64,000 nt of DNA from Macropodus opercularis. Lineage: Eukaryota; Chordata; Actinopteri; Anabantiformes; Osphronemidae. Location: the NCBI GenBank assembly GCA_030770545.1, contig CM061098.1, positions 19,004,501 through 19,068,500 on the forward strand, read 5' to 3'. Below, piece after piece: positions 47,650 through 58,558 of the stretch (its first letter is position 1; every line of letters begins with the position of its first letter). The notes under the pieces were generated by a model. That model saw only the letters and a program-made list of their open reading frames with translations. It searched no databases and was not told the DNA's origin. A program made the translations under genes and the position numbers.

Positions 47650-49010
47650 GACAAAGATAAATGAGCTGTTTTGATGACTAACGTGTTTTAGTCAGTGGAA
47701 ATCGAGTTAATGAGCAGTCTTGTAAATTGATTCTGTTAGTGGAGATGAATTGTGTGTGTTTGTTCAGTGTTGTAGTGCTGACACACACACACACACACTA
47801 TACCACTGCAGAAAGCATGCATTGCATTGCATTAACTATCATGATGAAACTACGAGGTGTCACTAACCTAAAAAGGACTCGTGATGATCTGGTTTCCTGT
47901 TAGGGGGATGGATGGATGGTCCTCTATCCTCTGGACACGGTGCTATCACACGTGTCACAGTCTTCTCTCACCTTTATGACCTTCTGGAGGCCTTCTCAGA
48001 ATCTGCTGCAGCTTCATGTGTCCTTTCACTACACTGACTCTGGTTTGCATAATGAGGCAGCCTTAGTATTCACATCTCCCCCAGGCTAATAATGCAGGTT
48101 GATCAGTTAACACACACATAAAGAGGAACTTGGGCTCTGACATGTCAGCTGTGACACACACAGCAGCAGCAAAGGAGAGTCGCTCGTCACAGTTGTCAGC
48201 TTCTGCTTTTAGGCCAAACACAGCCTTGTAGTTACCCACATCCTACAAAATAAAAGCATAACCTAACCAGTGGTCCAGTGGTGGGCACAGGCAGGTGAGG
48301 TTAACTTGGCCAAAAGGTGAGAACATGATCTCCTCTAAGAGCTCAGATGCATCTGTCACCAGAATAAAAAGCAAATACACCCAGCGATGTGCACCTCAGC
48401 TCTATTTGCCGTTGCTGTGATATTAGGAGACACAGTCCAGTTGTCCATCCAATGTCACTGCTCCTTCTCATTAGTCCATGTTTGTCTATGAATTGTCCTG
48501 CAGTACAAATAATGAAATGATTCTGTTCATAGCTTTTGGTTCAGTTCAGTGTGTCACCAGGTAAGTATGTTGGTCAAACTGTCACGTGTGCAGGAACCTG
48601 CTGCTGGCACGGCTGCATTTTTGTCATGGTTGGTTACACCTTCACGTAGCGTCATTAGTGGTTTCATTTGTCTAAAAGGTCAACAGGAAAAAATCATCAA
48701 AGGTGCCATGAGAACAGTAATGAAGGATTTGTCTCAGGGCCTTTGCTGGTGTAATTAGAGCATTGCTTGTTTACTGACACGTTCACTGCCAACCAAGCCC
48801 TAACATTCCCGTAAGATCATCGCGTGCAGGGGTAGAATTCACAGTCCGGTGCCAACAGGCTCTGTTCCTCATTCTGCTCAGATACAGGAGGTGTAGGTGA
48901 CAGGAAAAAGAATGAGGCTAATTAATTAATTGGGACTGTGAATTAATTTGTTGCTTCCTTTTATGCGCAGGCATGTGGTTCTAAGAGGTTAAAAACACCA
49001 CAGAACAAAT
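47650..49010. other. Intergenic DNA with one microsatellite
   Basis: (AC)n at about 47781-47798. No other feature recognised. If the exon candidate at 47532 is real, its promoter and upstream noncoding exon would lie here. Confidence 0.4.
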
Positions 49011-49013
49011 AAG

Positions 49014-49142
49014 GCTTGCTCTATGTGGGAATTGTTGGGTTTAGTTGTGTAAGGTCTTAAAACCTTACTTGTAAAGTGCCTTGAGATAACTGATGTTGTG
49101 AATTGGCGCTGTATGAATAAAGTTGAATTGAATTGAATTGAA
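49014..49142 (+). repeat. L2 LINE 3' tail, plus orientation
   Basis: Contains TTGCTCTATGTGGGAATTGT, TTGGGTTTAGTTGTGTAAGG, AAAGTGCCTTGAGATAACTG, a TTGTGAATTGGCGCTGTATG block and a GAATTGAATTGAATTGAAC tail. It is only the last 130 bp of the element and well preserved, with few differences from the tails at 21066 and 36127. Confidence 0.85.
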
Positions 49143-50995
49143 CTGCTGTTTACAATGATTCATAACTTAAGCAAATCAAAGTAAAAGTTTAAAACAACCT
49201 TCTGTATTGATTCTAAAGAGCTGGTTGAAATAAAGCCTAATGCAGCAGTAGAATCAAGGTGATGAGGTGATGAAGCACAACTGACCTGACGTCCTGATTA
49301 GACAGCGTGTGTTACATGTGTGTAGAAACTGTGACGTCCAGCACGTGTGGTTTACAGGAAATGCAGATAGAAAGACGATCAAAGGAAGGCACGAGAAAAC
49401 CGCGTGGCGCTAAGTTCCTTGTGGTCGCTGGCTGTGACTCAGGATCCACCTTTGCTTGTATGGAAAAGCTGCATTCCTTTGTTAATTTGATGACTCGCCA
49501 CCTTCATGGTGGCCATCGCATTAGAGTACGTGGACGATCAAAAACGCATGGACAGCACAGTGGCCGGCGTAGTCTGCAGATGAACTGATCGGCAGGTGTA
49601 GCATAAGACGCCAGCTGGCTGCAGGGATTCTTCCTGCCATGCTCCCTTTCTCTGGAACAAGCTTCCTGCTGGCATCAGGCAGTATGATGCCTCAGAGACG
49701 TGGTTATGCTATCGGGCTGTGAGCTTTTTGTCTTTTTTTGCTCTTCTCTATTCCCTGACGACAACCAGCCGAGGCAGAGTTTCCTCCTCCTGGTGCTCAG
49801 TGGGATTTGCTGGATGTTCTATGTAATTCTACATAGTTGTATTGTTTTGTCCTGTTGAATTAAATTAAAGAAGCTTCTGTATAAGTTTAACTGTTAAATA
49901 AACTCAGAGCCAGTTCATTTAAAGGTTAACATCCAGCGTTTTATGGAGTTAGAATATGTCAGTGATAACTGTATGAAGTGGTGACATCACTAGTTTCAAC
50001 ACCTACAACGATCCTGCCTGAACAAAATAAAGATATGATTCTACAGAATAGTAGGCTGCTGTACCTCCTGTCAACGCCTGAAGCGGGTCTCGTGAGCAAA
50101 GCGCCACCTGTTGCTGGTGCCTGGGAACTGCATGAAGGGAGCGTAAAATGGGTTGGATTGTGCTGGAAAGTATCCATTCACCCTCAGGCTGAGAACCTGC
50201 CGACAACAGCAACTCTAGAAAGATTAGACGCCCTGTTAGAAATGAACGTTTCTCAGGATTAAAAATCAAAGTACAAACAAAGGACAAAGCAGTAGAAAGC
50301 GAGTGAGTCCATTAAAGGCCTGGAGGACCAGAAGCTCCACACATCACTTGAAACACAAACTATAAACAACCTAAGTGTCTTTGTGTTTTCTGTGTGTGAA
50401 TGAAAATGTGGCGTTGCCCCTAATGCCAGGAACCTTAAGGAGCTCTCATCAGGTTCAAAATGCAGAGTGACTTTTTTCTTATAAACAATTTGTTACACGT
50501 TTTTATTAGTCAACTCAAACTCTGATGTGTTTCTTGATTTTAAATATATTTGTATTTGAAAAAAAAACAAAACAAATTTGTTTCAAACCACCAGCATCTG
50601 ACTGACTGTTGCTGGTCATGTGTACAGAACCTACTTGCTACTAGTATCTAAAGTGTAGCTACAAAGGAATGTCCTAATTATTCCAGATGACCTCGGAGTC
50701 AAACCCACTGAATTAGAATTCTTAGATCAGGTTTTTCCAGTAGAGCCACACACGTGAGGAGCAGCCATTTATACAAAACTGAAACCAGTAATGATGTCAG
50801 CTGTTACAAACTGTCATGATTTCTAGAATTTAATATCATTTGTCATCTGCCTAATAATATGACTGAGGAAAAATCATTGTATTTTCTTATGCTTTGCCGA
50901 CACAGAGCAAATCTAAACTGGATTCCTTTGTTGATGTGTAAACGCTTAAATAAGATGCCTTAAAGGTCCTTTCACACAGGCATCACCTTCGTGAT
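49143..50995. other. Intergenic DNA; possible old L2-like 3' end
   Basis: At about 49740-49860 a TTCCCTGACGACAACCAGCC then GAGGCAGAGTTTCCTCC order recalls the L2 3' UTR of a different subfamily. A 93-codon frame (49307-49588) has no domain. Nothing else is identifiable. Confidence 0.35.
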
Positions 50996-50999
50996 GTCA

Positions 51000-51235
51000 C
51001 TGCCCCAGGTTCGGCAGGTCCGACTGAGGTGACCCTTGAGCAAGGCACCAAACCCCCAACTGCTACCCGCAGCGTTGGCTGCCCACTGCTCCGGGTGTTT
51101 GTTCATGGTTGGGTGTCAGTCCATGGCCCTTGAACACGGTTCCAGAAACAAGACATTGTACTGCAACGACACCAAACTAACTGCCTCATAATGTGACACA
51201 CTTTTACTGCCACTCTTTAATTAAACTAAACTAAA
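51000..51235 (+). repeat. Interspersed repeat of uncertain class
   Basis: Carries the block GACCCTTGAGCAAGGCACCA, then CCCCCAACTGCTACCCGCAG and TGGCTGCCCACTGCTCCGGG, which I recall as a frequent noncoding repeat in fish genomes. No coding content or clear ends. Class not assigned. Confidence 0.4.
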
Positions 51236-51383
51236 CAAAAGCAGCTTGGCTGACAGAACCGTTACAGTACATTCATTATGTTCTGTACCATGACATGAAC
51301 ATTAAGGTAGCCAGGTTTCAGCGAGACTGAATAAATCTATGCGATGGTCACTGATCAAGTCCTTTATTAACAGATCTGACTTA

Positions 51384-51593
51384 ACCCTCATGGGGTCAAA
51401 ATGACTCCACTGTAAACTAGGGGGCGCCAAAGCTCAAAACACACACATGGGTTAGTTAAAACAGCCTTGGTGGGTGTTACATCCAAGCAATGAACACGTG
51501 TGGGTCTATGATGAACAAGTTCATCCAACCGTTCATCTAGATGAAGCGTGTTGCTGTTTTATCCAACCCTTGTGTGGTTTTTGAGCTTAGAGC
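51384..51593 (-). mobile_element. piggyBac-like MITE fragments
   Basis: Starts TTAACCCTCATGGGG and ends with ATCCAACCCTTGTGTGG and TTTTTGAGCTTAGAGC. The last 37 bases are an exact inverted match to 42896-42932. An internal GCTCAAAACACACACATGGG block (near 51430) repeats the same terminal pattern, so two ends or two nested copies may be present. Confidence 0.4.
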
Positions 51594-51594
51594 G

Positions 51595-52460
51595 CCCCGT
51601 TCCTGACGGCTCCACTCTGGGTCATGGTTTAGGGAGTCTAATCAACTTGGCCATGTTACTAGAGAGCAGAGACTCCATCCAAGGTGGGATGGACGCCGTC
51701 TCTTCTAATCAGCCCAGGTTTTCCCCAAAAACTGCTCCAATTGTCTACAAAGCCCACATCGTTTGCTGGACACCACCTAGACAGCCAGCGGTGAAGCGAC
51801 GACAGGCAGCTAAACATGTCGTCGCTGGTCACATTGGGGAGGAACCAGAGAAAACTACGGAGTCCGAGATCATTTTGGCAAACGAACACACCGACTCAAT
51901 GTTAGTTTTAGTGACTTCCGATTGGCGTAACCGGGAGTCATTAGTTCCTGCGTGTATTACTATCTTACTGTATTTACGCTTATCCTTATGCAGGAGCTTC
52001 AGGTAAGACTGGATGTCGCCCGCTCTGGCCCCAGGAATGCACTTAACTATGACCGCTGGCGTCTCTAACTTCACGTTTCTGACTATGGAGTCACCAATGA
52101 TCAGGTGGTTTCTCAGCGGGTGAGTCGCTGATGGGGAAAATCTGTTTGAAACGTGAAGCGGCTGGTGGTGAACCGTGGGCGACTGCCTAGAACTACGACT
52201 CCTACGAACCGTCACCCAGTCACATCCACTGAGGGACGAGTAGCAGCTAAGCTAGGAGGCTCCGCACTAGCTAGCGGGGCCTGACTAGCTGACTGGTTTT
52301 CCACAGCCGAGATTCCAAATCAGTCAGAGTCACCTCCAGCGCTGCCACTATCTCACACTTATTACAGATACCATTAACACTAATGGAGGCAGAGGACGAG
52401 CTAAACATAAGGCACCGAGCAAGAAAAAGAAGGAGAAGGAAACAGAGAAGCCATAGCAGG
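51595..52460 (-). mobile_element. L2 LINE ORF1 with SGNH esterase-like domain
   Basis: The minus strand encodes LIIGDSIVRNVKLETP (block I with catalytic-type GDS) near 52100, KIVIHAGTNDSRLRQSE near 51915-51970 and, after a frameshift, a WGKPGLIRRDGVHPTLDG block near 51700 with the closing D-x-x-H. This is the order of the SGNH/GDSL-like domain found in ORF1 of L2/CR1-type LINEs. A lysine-rich segment (52400-52450) lies on the 5' side. ORF2 does not follow. The ORF is broken by at least one shift. Confidence 0.75.
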
Positions 52461-52646
52461 AAGTTAAGCTAGCTTAGCTGAGAAGACATTAGCAGTGCGT
52501 TTAATAAAAAGGAAAGAAGGGGCTCGAGTGTAACAAGCGTGTTTAGCGAACCTTAAGCAGCCGCAAACAGTTAGAAAACAGATAAAAGTGAAGAGATAAG
52601 TTGTTGACAAAAACGTTGCTGCAACCAGCAACAAACCTCAGTAACA

Positions 52647-52922
52647 GGTGTGGAGTCTGCATGTTCTCCCCGTGTCTGCGTGTGTTCTCTCTGGGGTCTC
52701 TGGCTTCCTTCCACAGTCCAAAGACATGCAGTTAGGCTAATTGGAAGAAACTAAAATTGCTCGTACGTGTGAGTGTGCGCGTGACTGGTTGTGCGTCTAT
52801 ATGTGTGTCGACAGACTGGTGACCTGTCCAGGGTGAACCCTGCCTCTCGCCCATAGACAGCTGGGACAGGCACCCGCAACCCCTATGGGTAAGAAGCGGT
52901 AGAAAATGAGTGAGTAAATGGT
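52647..52922 (+). repeat. tRNA-derived SINE copy lacking its head
   Basis: Starts at GTGGAGTCTGCATGTTCTCC and continues in the same order as 53378: CCACAGTCCAAAGACATGCA, GGTGACCTGTCCAGGGTGAA, CTGCCTCTCGCCCATAGACA, then a GAAAATGAGTGAGTAAATGG tail. The tRNA-like promoter is absent. Confidence 0.75.
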
Positions 52923-53377
52923 CTTGGTCTGTCCAATTGGGTCCAGCCCCCAATAACTAATGACAAAGATTAGAAAACTAAAGCTGAGTACTTAGACAGA
53001 ACAGAATAGACAGAACTCAAAGCAGACCGACTGAATACAAGACCAACAGGAACAGAGAAGGACTGACCAGCAACATCAACTCTAAACAGAGTCAGTTACT
53101 TAGTTTGTCTGCCTTTAGCAGCACATTAAACAGAATCATTACAGGTGAGGAATACAATTCAGATTATGGAGTAGTGGTTCTGGGAGTAGTGGTTGTAGTT
53201 AGTTGTTCACGGCGGCCACAGCTTGGATTGTAGACGTAACCTGTCTGGCAGCATTTGTTGAAGGTCTGTCCACAGGAACACAAGTAGTAACAATTTGCGT
53301 TGTTTGGGTTGGGTACCTGTCACTCTTCCCCTTGCAGAAGCCTGTAGTAGTTATGGGAGTAGTAGTTGTGGGAGTGT
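52923..53377. other. Intergenic DNA with a GTAGTRGTTNTGGGA minisatellite
   Basis: Imperfect 15-bp units occur at 53160-53200 and 53341-53375 and resume at 53724 beyond the SINE. The array was apparently split by the SINE insertion. No gene. Confidence 0.5.
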
Positions 53378-53727
53378 GGGCGGCACGGTGGTGTGGTGGT
53401 TAGCACTGTCGCCTTACAGTGGTCTCGGGTTCGATTCCCGGAGGCGATCGGGGGCCTTTCTGTGTTTGCATGTTCTCCCCATGTCTGCATGGGTTTTCTC
53501 CGGGGTCTCCGGTTTCCTCCCACAGTCCAAAGACATGCAGTTAGGTCAATTGGGAAAAGATGCGTAAATTGCCCATAGGTATAAGTGTGTGCATGACTGT
53601 TGTGTGTCATATGTGTGGCCCTGTGATGGACTGGGGATCTGTCCAGGGTGTATCCTGCCTCTCGCCCAAAGCCAGTAAGCCTGCGAGGGGGGGAAGAAGC
53701 GGTAGAAGATGGGTGGATGGATGGTTG
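53378..53727 (+). repeat. tRNA-derived SINE, most complete copy
   Basis: The head begins GGGCGGCACGGTGG. An A-box-like TGGTGTGGTGG (53389-53399, one mismatch to TRGYNNANNGG) is followed 28 nt later by a perfect B box GGTTCGATTCC (53428-53438), the internal RNA polymerase III promoter of a tRNA-derived SINE. Body blocks and an ATGG-rich tail follow. GTTGTGGGAGT occurs on both sides (53365-53375 and 53724-53734), but this motif also belongs to the local minisatellite. Confidence 0.8.
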
Positions 53728-53994
53728 TGGGAGTAGTGGTTTTGGGAGTAGTAAGGAAGGATAAGGAAGAAAGGACAATAAACAAACGTTTATGACTAAA
53801 CCATGTTAAGTGAAATTGCAATTTCCACACAAATATCCTTTTACTTACTGTATTTTACCAGATTTGATTTTTTAAAAATATACTTCCAGTTATTGACACA
53901 TGGGTTCTCAGAATCAGAAATCAGTTCTCAGTTCTTTTGAAGTAATGTGAGTTTACTCGTTCTACTTTATCATTCTATTTCTTTTTGTTGTGTG

Positions 53995-54998
53995 TGTTAC
54001 GATTATAAGTGTCGGGCATGGGATAGATGGATGGAACAGGCTGAACCAAGTCGAGTATGGAAATAGTACCAGTTTATTGACAGATTAACAACTGAGACGA
54101 GAATTTAGGTGAGACGAACGGTGGTCAGGACTCCGGGTACTTCCGGATATTCAACCGGTACTGTGCGTGAGGAGGGTGAGCAGGCTAGCAGGTCCAGGAA
54201 GGGGGGAGAGGGATGGAGGAATGGCGACTGACAGCAGAAGAGGAGGGAGTGAGTAGAGAGCCAGAAAGTTATGGTGAGGAGTGAAGTGATCCTGAGGAGA
54301 GCAGACAGAGGGTCGTGGCTTGGTCGGGGGTCGCAGCGTGGGTAAGATCCAGCGGGCCGCCGAGGGTGGAGATGGAAGAGTTCCGGGTTGTTTTCGCAGC
54401 ACGGCCACTGACGAAGCGTTCCTTCCTGAGGCTCAGACAAAAGAGAGAGGAGAACGAGGAGACAACAATCCAGGCGATACAGATAATCCAACAGAAAAAG
54501 AAGGCAACAAAAAGCGAGCCGAACCGGCTGATAGTTTAAGCAGTCGAACTGCGGGCATACGGCGCACCATAGGCGCTCGTTGCGGCTCTCGTGAGCAATG
54601 TGCAGAACGCAGTCTTAATCCAGATGGAGATGGCGTGAGCCACCAGAACACAGGGCAGAGACAGTTCGAGGGCGAGAGTCGTTAACCAAGCCGGGGAATC
54701 CACGGTCCAGTGAGTACCAGAGACACAGAACAGTCGAGGGAGACAAAAACTCACGGAGCAGTGGAGAGCGGCGAGGTCCGGGATCTGAGGTCGGTCGGTC
54801 GGTCGGTCGGTCGTGGGGCGCGTGTTAACGTTGACGATCTGGCACTGAGGAGACTGAGCAGAGGGTTTAAGAAGGCAGGCAATGAACCAGGTGCGGATAA
54901 TCAGACAGGTGCGCGGTGATGACGGAGGTGTGGTGAGAGTCTCCGCCTGAGCCTTTCAAAGTAAGAGCTCCGGCGGACCTGAAGTGTGGATCGTGACA
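53995..54998 (-). mobile_element. Solo LTR-like element (about 1 kb) with 5-bp target duplication
   Basis: Ends are TGTTACGATTATAAGTG and GTGTGGATCGTGACA, an imperfect inverted pair with TG...CA. The flanks share GTGTG (53990-53994 and 54999-55003). AATAAA on the minus strand (54073-54078) is about 80 bp from the left end, as expected for the R region of a minus-oriented LTR. It is GC- and CpG-rich, with a (GGTC)n tract inside. Frames of 121-128 codons on both strands are composition-driven. Confidence 0.6.
54789..54813. repeat. (GGTC)6 microsatellite
   Basis: Twenty-five bases of perfect GGTC repeat inside the LTR-like element. Confidence 0.95.
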
Positions 54999-55003
54999 GT
55001 GTG

Positions 55004-56985
55004 GATGTAGGACACTCACACCAACACTGGACAACTACAACAGTACATACCTACGGCTAAAACCGCCTGAATGTCTACTGTATGGATGAGATCATCATCA
55101 CATGTGAAAGCATGTAGCTTTGTGCAAAGTTGTTCACGTATCTCCAGTTGACAGAGGCCTGTTACTGCAGCAGGGGCTCATTTGTCTGTACGTATTTTAT
55201 GATACAGTCTTTGTTGAACTGTAACCTGCAATTACACAACTGCTGCGTAACGGGATGGAGATAAAAGTCATCGTTGACTTGTTCGGTATAAATATTTTCC
55301 CTTAACAAGAGCGAAGCGAGTTCGAATCCCAGTCTTTGTTGAAGTAACTTTGAATTCCACCGTCATCTTTGCGAAGCTGGATTTTCTACAGTGACGGCAA
55401 CCAGAACCAAAACATGGAGTAGACCGACAGAAGCAGCACTTCAGGAGTCATTGTCTCAGTACGTGGCTACTGCAGCCGAGGTGAGAGGAAACATTTCCAC
55501 GTGAACGGGACGGACTGAAAGTGGGGGAGGGACGTGGTGAACGTTGAAAGCTGAGTCCCGGCGACTGGACGTCTTTCTTTGGAGCAGGAACGTTTCACCA
55601 CCTGTCCAGGAAGCTTCTCCAGTCAGTCCCTGAAGCTGCTTCCAATCTAGACGGCAGCGACGGATTATTGATTGTGGAGGAGGCTTCATACAGAAATCAA
55701 GTGTTTTTATGGTTTTTGTCTCTATATCAAGCTTCATTTATTGTCTTCAAGATAAAATCCAACAGTAATGTGAAGTTCACTTACCAACGATTATCACTTG
55801 CCCCGATTATTAACCTTCGTGACGTTTACAAGCAGACGTGTTCTCAGAGGCCGAGCTCCAGCTGAATTATCGCGTTTCTCCTGTGACCAGCTGCTACATG
55901 ACTGCTGGAAAGACACAGGAACTCCATGGCATGTTCATCTTCATCATTACCTTCAACCACTGTCATGACCAGAGGCCTCAGACACTGTCATCCTCCTTCC
56001 CGTGGCGTCAGACAGTAGAGCTCCTGGGGCTCCAACCTGTTACGGTTTCTGTGGACCCCCTACAGAGACGTCCTAGGATTCACAACTTGGTTCCTGTCTA
56101 CATGTGCAGTGGGACCTTCAACAAACAGGTGTGTCCTTCTCTAATCGTCATCCAGTCGTGCAGGGTGAATCAACACACGCTTCACAATCGCTTCAAGCTA
56201 TGAGGATGACGCTGACCAAGCCGCTGTGGAGCCACATGAAACGGTGGGAATACTGTTGGAAAAGGGCCACGTGTGGTTTTTGACTTTTCAATAACTTCCA
56301 GGATCCCGATTCCAGCATGTCCTGCTGGTCAAGCTGCTCCCCCAACCAGACAGACTCCGAAGAGGCGCGTTTCCTCTCAGTCCCAGTGTGAAGACGCCCG
56401 TTGATGCATCAACAGCGTAGCCTCACTTCAGTTCGTTGACTACTTACAGTGTGATGAAGCCTGGGGAGGACAGCGAGGAACAGCTGACGGACTCTGGTGT
56501 TTTTTGGAGCAAGCTGCTACAGTGACACACAGATGGGCCAAGTACCTGACAGTATGATTCGCTTTTGGAAATATTTGTAGACGCCCAGTTTATGACCTAC
56601 GTGCATGAGCCCAGTCAAGCTCCTGTGAATGGCTGTGTGCCAACAGCACCTGCCCAAGCAAACAATTAGCCGAGACAATGGCAACGAAACTGCTAATGAA
56701 CAAGTAGGACAAGCAGGTCAACACAGAAACAGACGCAAATGAGAAACACGGACGCTTCAATCGGTTCCACTGAGGCAAAGAAGAGGATGTGCTAGAAGCG
56801 CAGTCACACCTTCAAACACCGTGAAAAGTAGAGCGGTGGCTGAAAACGGACCCTGAAACTCCCAGTCACAAAATTTGACCTCAAACCCAAAGAGCCTGGC
56901 ACGAGGCTACTTCCTGTTCCTGAGAAGGCTTAATTGCTTGGCACATTCCAACGCCGTCCCCACCCAGTGCTGCGCCCTTGCAGCT
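55004..56985. other. Upstream of the chitin-binding gene; one Penelope-like scrap
   Basis: At about 55545-55640 a block (GACGTCTTTCTTTGGAGCAG, AACGTTTCACCACCTGTCCA, GGAAGCTTCTCCAG) is an inverted remnant of the Penelope-like 3' end. The rest shows no gene. A tRNA B-box-like GTTCGAATCCC at 55320-55330 has no partner A box or stem and is not a tRNA. Confidence 0.45.
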
Positions 56986-56992
56986 GCACCGA

Positions 56993-56998
56993 TATAAG
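56993..56998 (+). promoter_or_regulatory. TATA box of the chitin-binding protein gene
   Basis: GATATAAGAG sits about 30 bp upstream of a CAGTCGTCCATCAGT stretch suitable for initiation. A short 5' UTR exon ending at 57073 (TTT|GTAAGTG) follows. Spacing matches a focused TATA promoter. Confidence 0.65.
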
Positions 56999-57161
56999 AG
57001 GCAGCCGCGTGTCAGTCGTCCATCAGTCTCAGACAGACACAGCAGCTGCTTCTTCTTCTTCACCTTCATCTTTGTAAGTGTCTTCTGACTCTTGTTGGTT
57101 CTCACATTTCCACGGACAGTAGAGATGTGTTGGTGTTTTTAACGCGCTTTCTTCTGTTTAG

Positions 57162-57179
57162 GTGACGCTGAACCAACAG
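57162..57179 (+). other. Possible 18-nt noncoding microexon
   Basis: A pyrimidine-rich acceptor (CTTTCTTCTGTTTAG) precedes GTGACGCTGAACCAACAG, which is followed at once by GTACCG. It would lie in the 5' UTR between exon 1 and the ATG exon. Direct splicing from 57073 to 57317 is equally possible. Confidence 0.35.
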
Positions 57180-57323
57180 GTACCGTTTCCTTCCTTGATT
57201 TACCTGCCGTCTGGTGGTTACTGTTGATGAGTATCGCCACTTACAGCAGAGCCCACTTGCTTGATCTGTCTTTGCCGTCGTGGTGTGAAATTCACGTCTC
57301 TCTTTAATCCACACAGCAACAAC

Positions 57324-58147
57324 ATGTGCAGGCTGATCCTGACTGCAGGTAAGGAAACGCGCATCGAGTACACGCTTCCTAGCGAACCTCCAAGGCTCAC
57401 GGTCGCCTATAACGTATGGAGCAACAGTTGCTCACAGTTGACTTTAAAAGAAGGAGGCGCTGGCTGCCCTAGAGCACCTTTAACTAATGGAGGAAAGCAT
57501 ATTTTTACTTGAATACACTCAAATCTCAGTGTTTGCGTTGCAACCGTGAGCCGCCTCAGCAGTATTGGAGCGTTCTATTCAGCCTGCACATCGCTACATT
57601 GTTGTTCTTTGTTACCGATGTAATACTGACCCAGCCTTGTACTTTGAAGGTCTCTGCTTGATCATCGCCAGCTTGGGTAAGTGTTGAACGCCACACCACC
57701 AGTTATTACCGCTCGACTATTTGTTGACTGACTCTGAATCAACAGTTTTTCCGTGTTTCATCTTCAGCCTGGACCACCAGCGCTACCTGTACTTACGGGT
57801 GCGCTACAGGGTTCTGTGACGGAAGAGTCAACGGCAACTACATCTACACAGACGACCCGAATAAATTTTACATGTGCTCCAATGGGCTCACCTACATCTA
57901 CACCTGCCAACAAGGTCTGATCTACAAAGCCGGCTGTAACTGCTGCGACGACCCAAAAAACCAGACTCCAGTTACCACTGTTAACCCCGATCTCGATCCT
58001 TTCTGTAAGACCAAGGCTAGTGGCTTGTACTGCTACCCAGCGGACCCACGTAAATTCTACCACTGTAGCAATGGACTAACCTACATCAAAGTGTGCCCAT
58101 CAAACCTGGTCTTCAATCAGGGCATCAGCAACTGTGTCTTCCCCTAA
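57324..58147 (+). CDS. Small secreted protein with two chitin-binding type-2 (peritrophin-A-like) modules
   Basis: Coding exons are 57324-57348, 57650-57676 and 57768-58147, all with GT/AG borders in matching phase, giving 143 residues and TAA. The ATG lies eight bases into an exon starting at 57317. Noncoding exons are likely at about 57022-57073 and 57162-57179. Residues 1-18 form a signal peptide (MCRLILTAGLCLIIASLA). Two modules repeat the pattern DP-x-KFY-x-CSNGLTY: residues 25-77 and 97-140. Module 1 has extra cysteines (74, 76, 77). Module 2 has five cysteines (97, 106, 117, 127, 140), one fewer than the usual six. A short threonine/proline linker lies between them. The aromatic residues typical of chitin contact are present. 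Predicted role is extracellular chitin binding, perhaps in gut barrier or defence; this is inference. No enzyme domain is attached. It is unrelated to slc7a11. Confidence 0.85.
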
Positions 58148-58433
58148 AGAGTTTAGCGTTTTACATCAACAGACAAGCGTGGTGATGTTCTTGGCTGTTA
58201 TGTCTTCCTTCCTATGCTTGATAAACCTCCAATTATTTGTCATTATTTACAGGGACATGTTAGCTGATTGTAGCACTGAGGACATCACTGATGGTGCATG
58301 TGCCTTGGTCGCTAATTGCTTTATGTGCTTTCACTGAGTGTATTAACATCTGATGCAGCCACTGCACATTGTATGTACGAACCGTGTCCATCGCACGCTG
58401 AATTGTGCTCAAATCTATTAATGAAAGAATCGC

Positions 58434-58439
58434 AATAAA
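58434..58439 (+). promoter_or_regulatory. Polyadenylation signal of the chitin-binding protein gene
   Basis: A canonical AATAAA lies 287 bp after the stop codon. It is the first AATAAA downstream and implies a transcript end near 58455-58465. Confidence 0.7.
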
Positions 58440-58558
58440 ATGACTTAAATACCACATGAAATCTCTGTGATTCTGTCGAGAAGTGCGGACGTGAATTTGT
58501 AGAGTAACCTGATGATGTCTGCCCCGTTGTTTGCTCCGGTTGGGTCCATGTGTGCCAC

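Noticed and set aside
17993..49142. Repeated 100-bp AT-rich blocks as possible CRISPR-like or regulatory array
   Set aside because: They are L2 3' tails scattered in both orientations, not regularly spaced.
54320..54685. 121-codon charged frame and antisense 128-codon frame
   Set aside because: Both lie in the GC-rich solo LTR-like element; long frames on both strands reflect composition.
55315..55335. tRNA-like B box GTTCGAATCCC
   Set aside because: No A box at the right distance and no acceptor stem pairing; not a tRNA gene.
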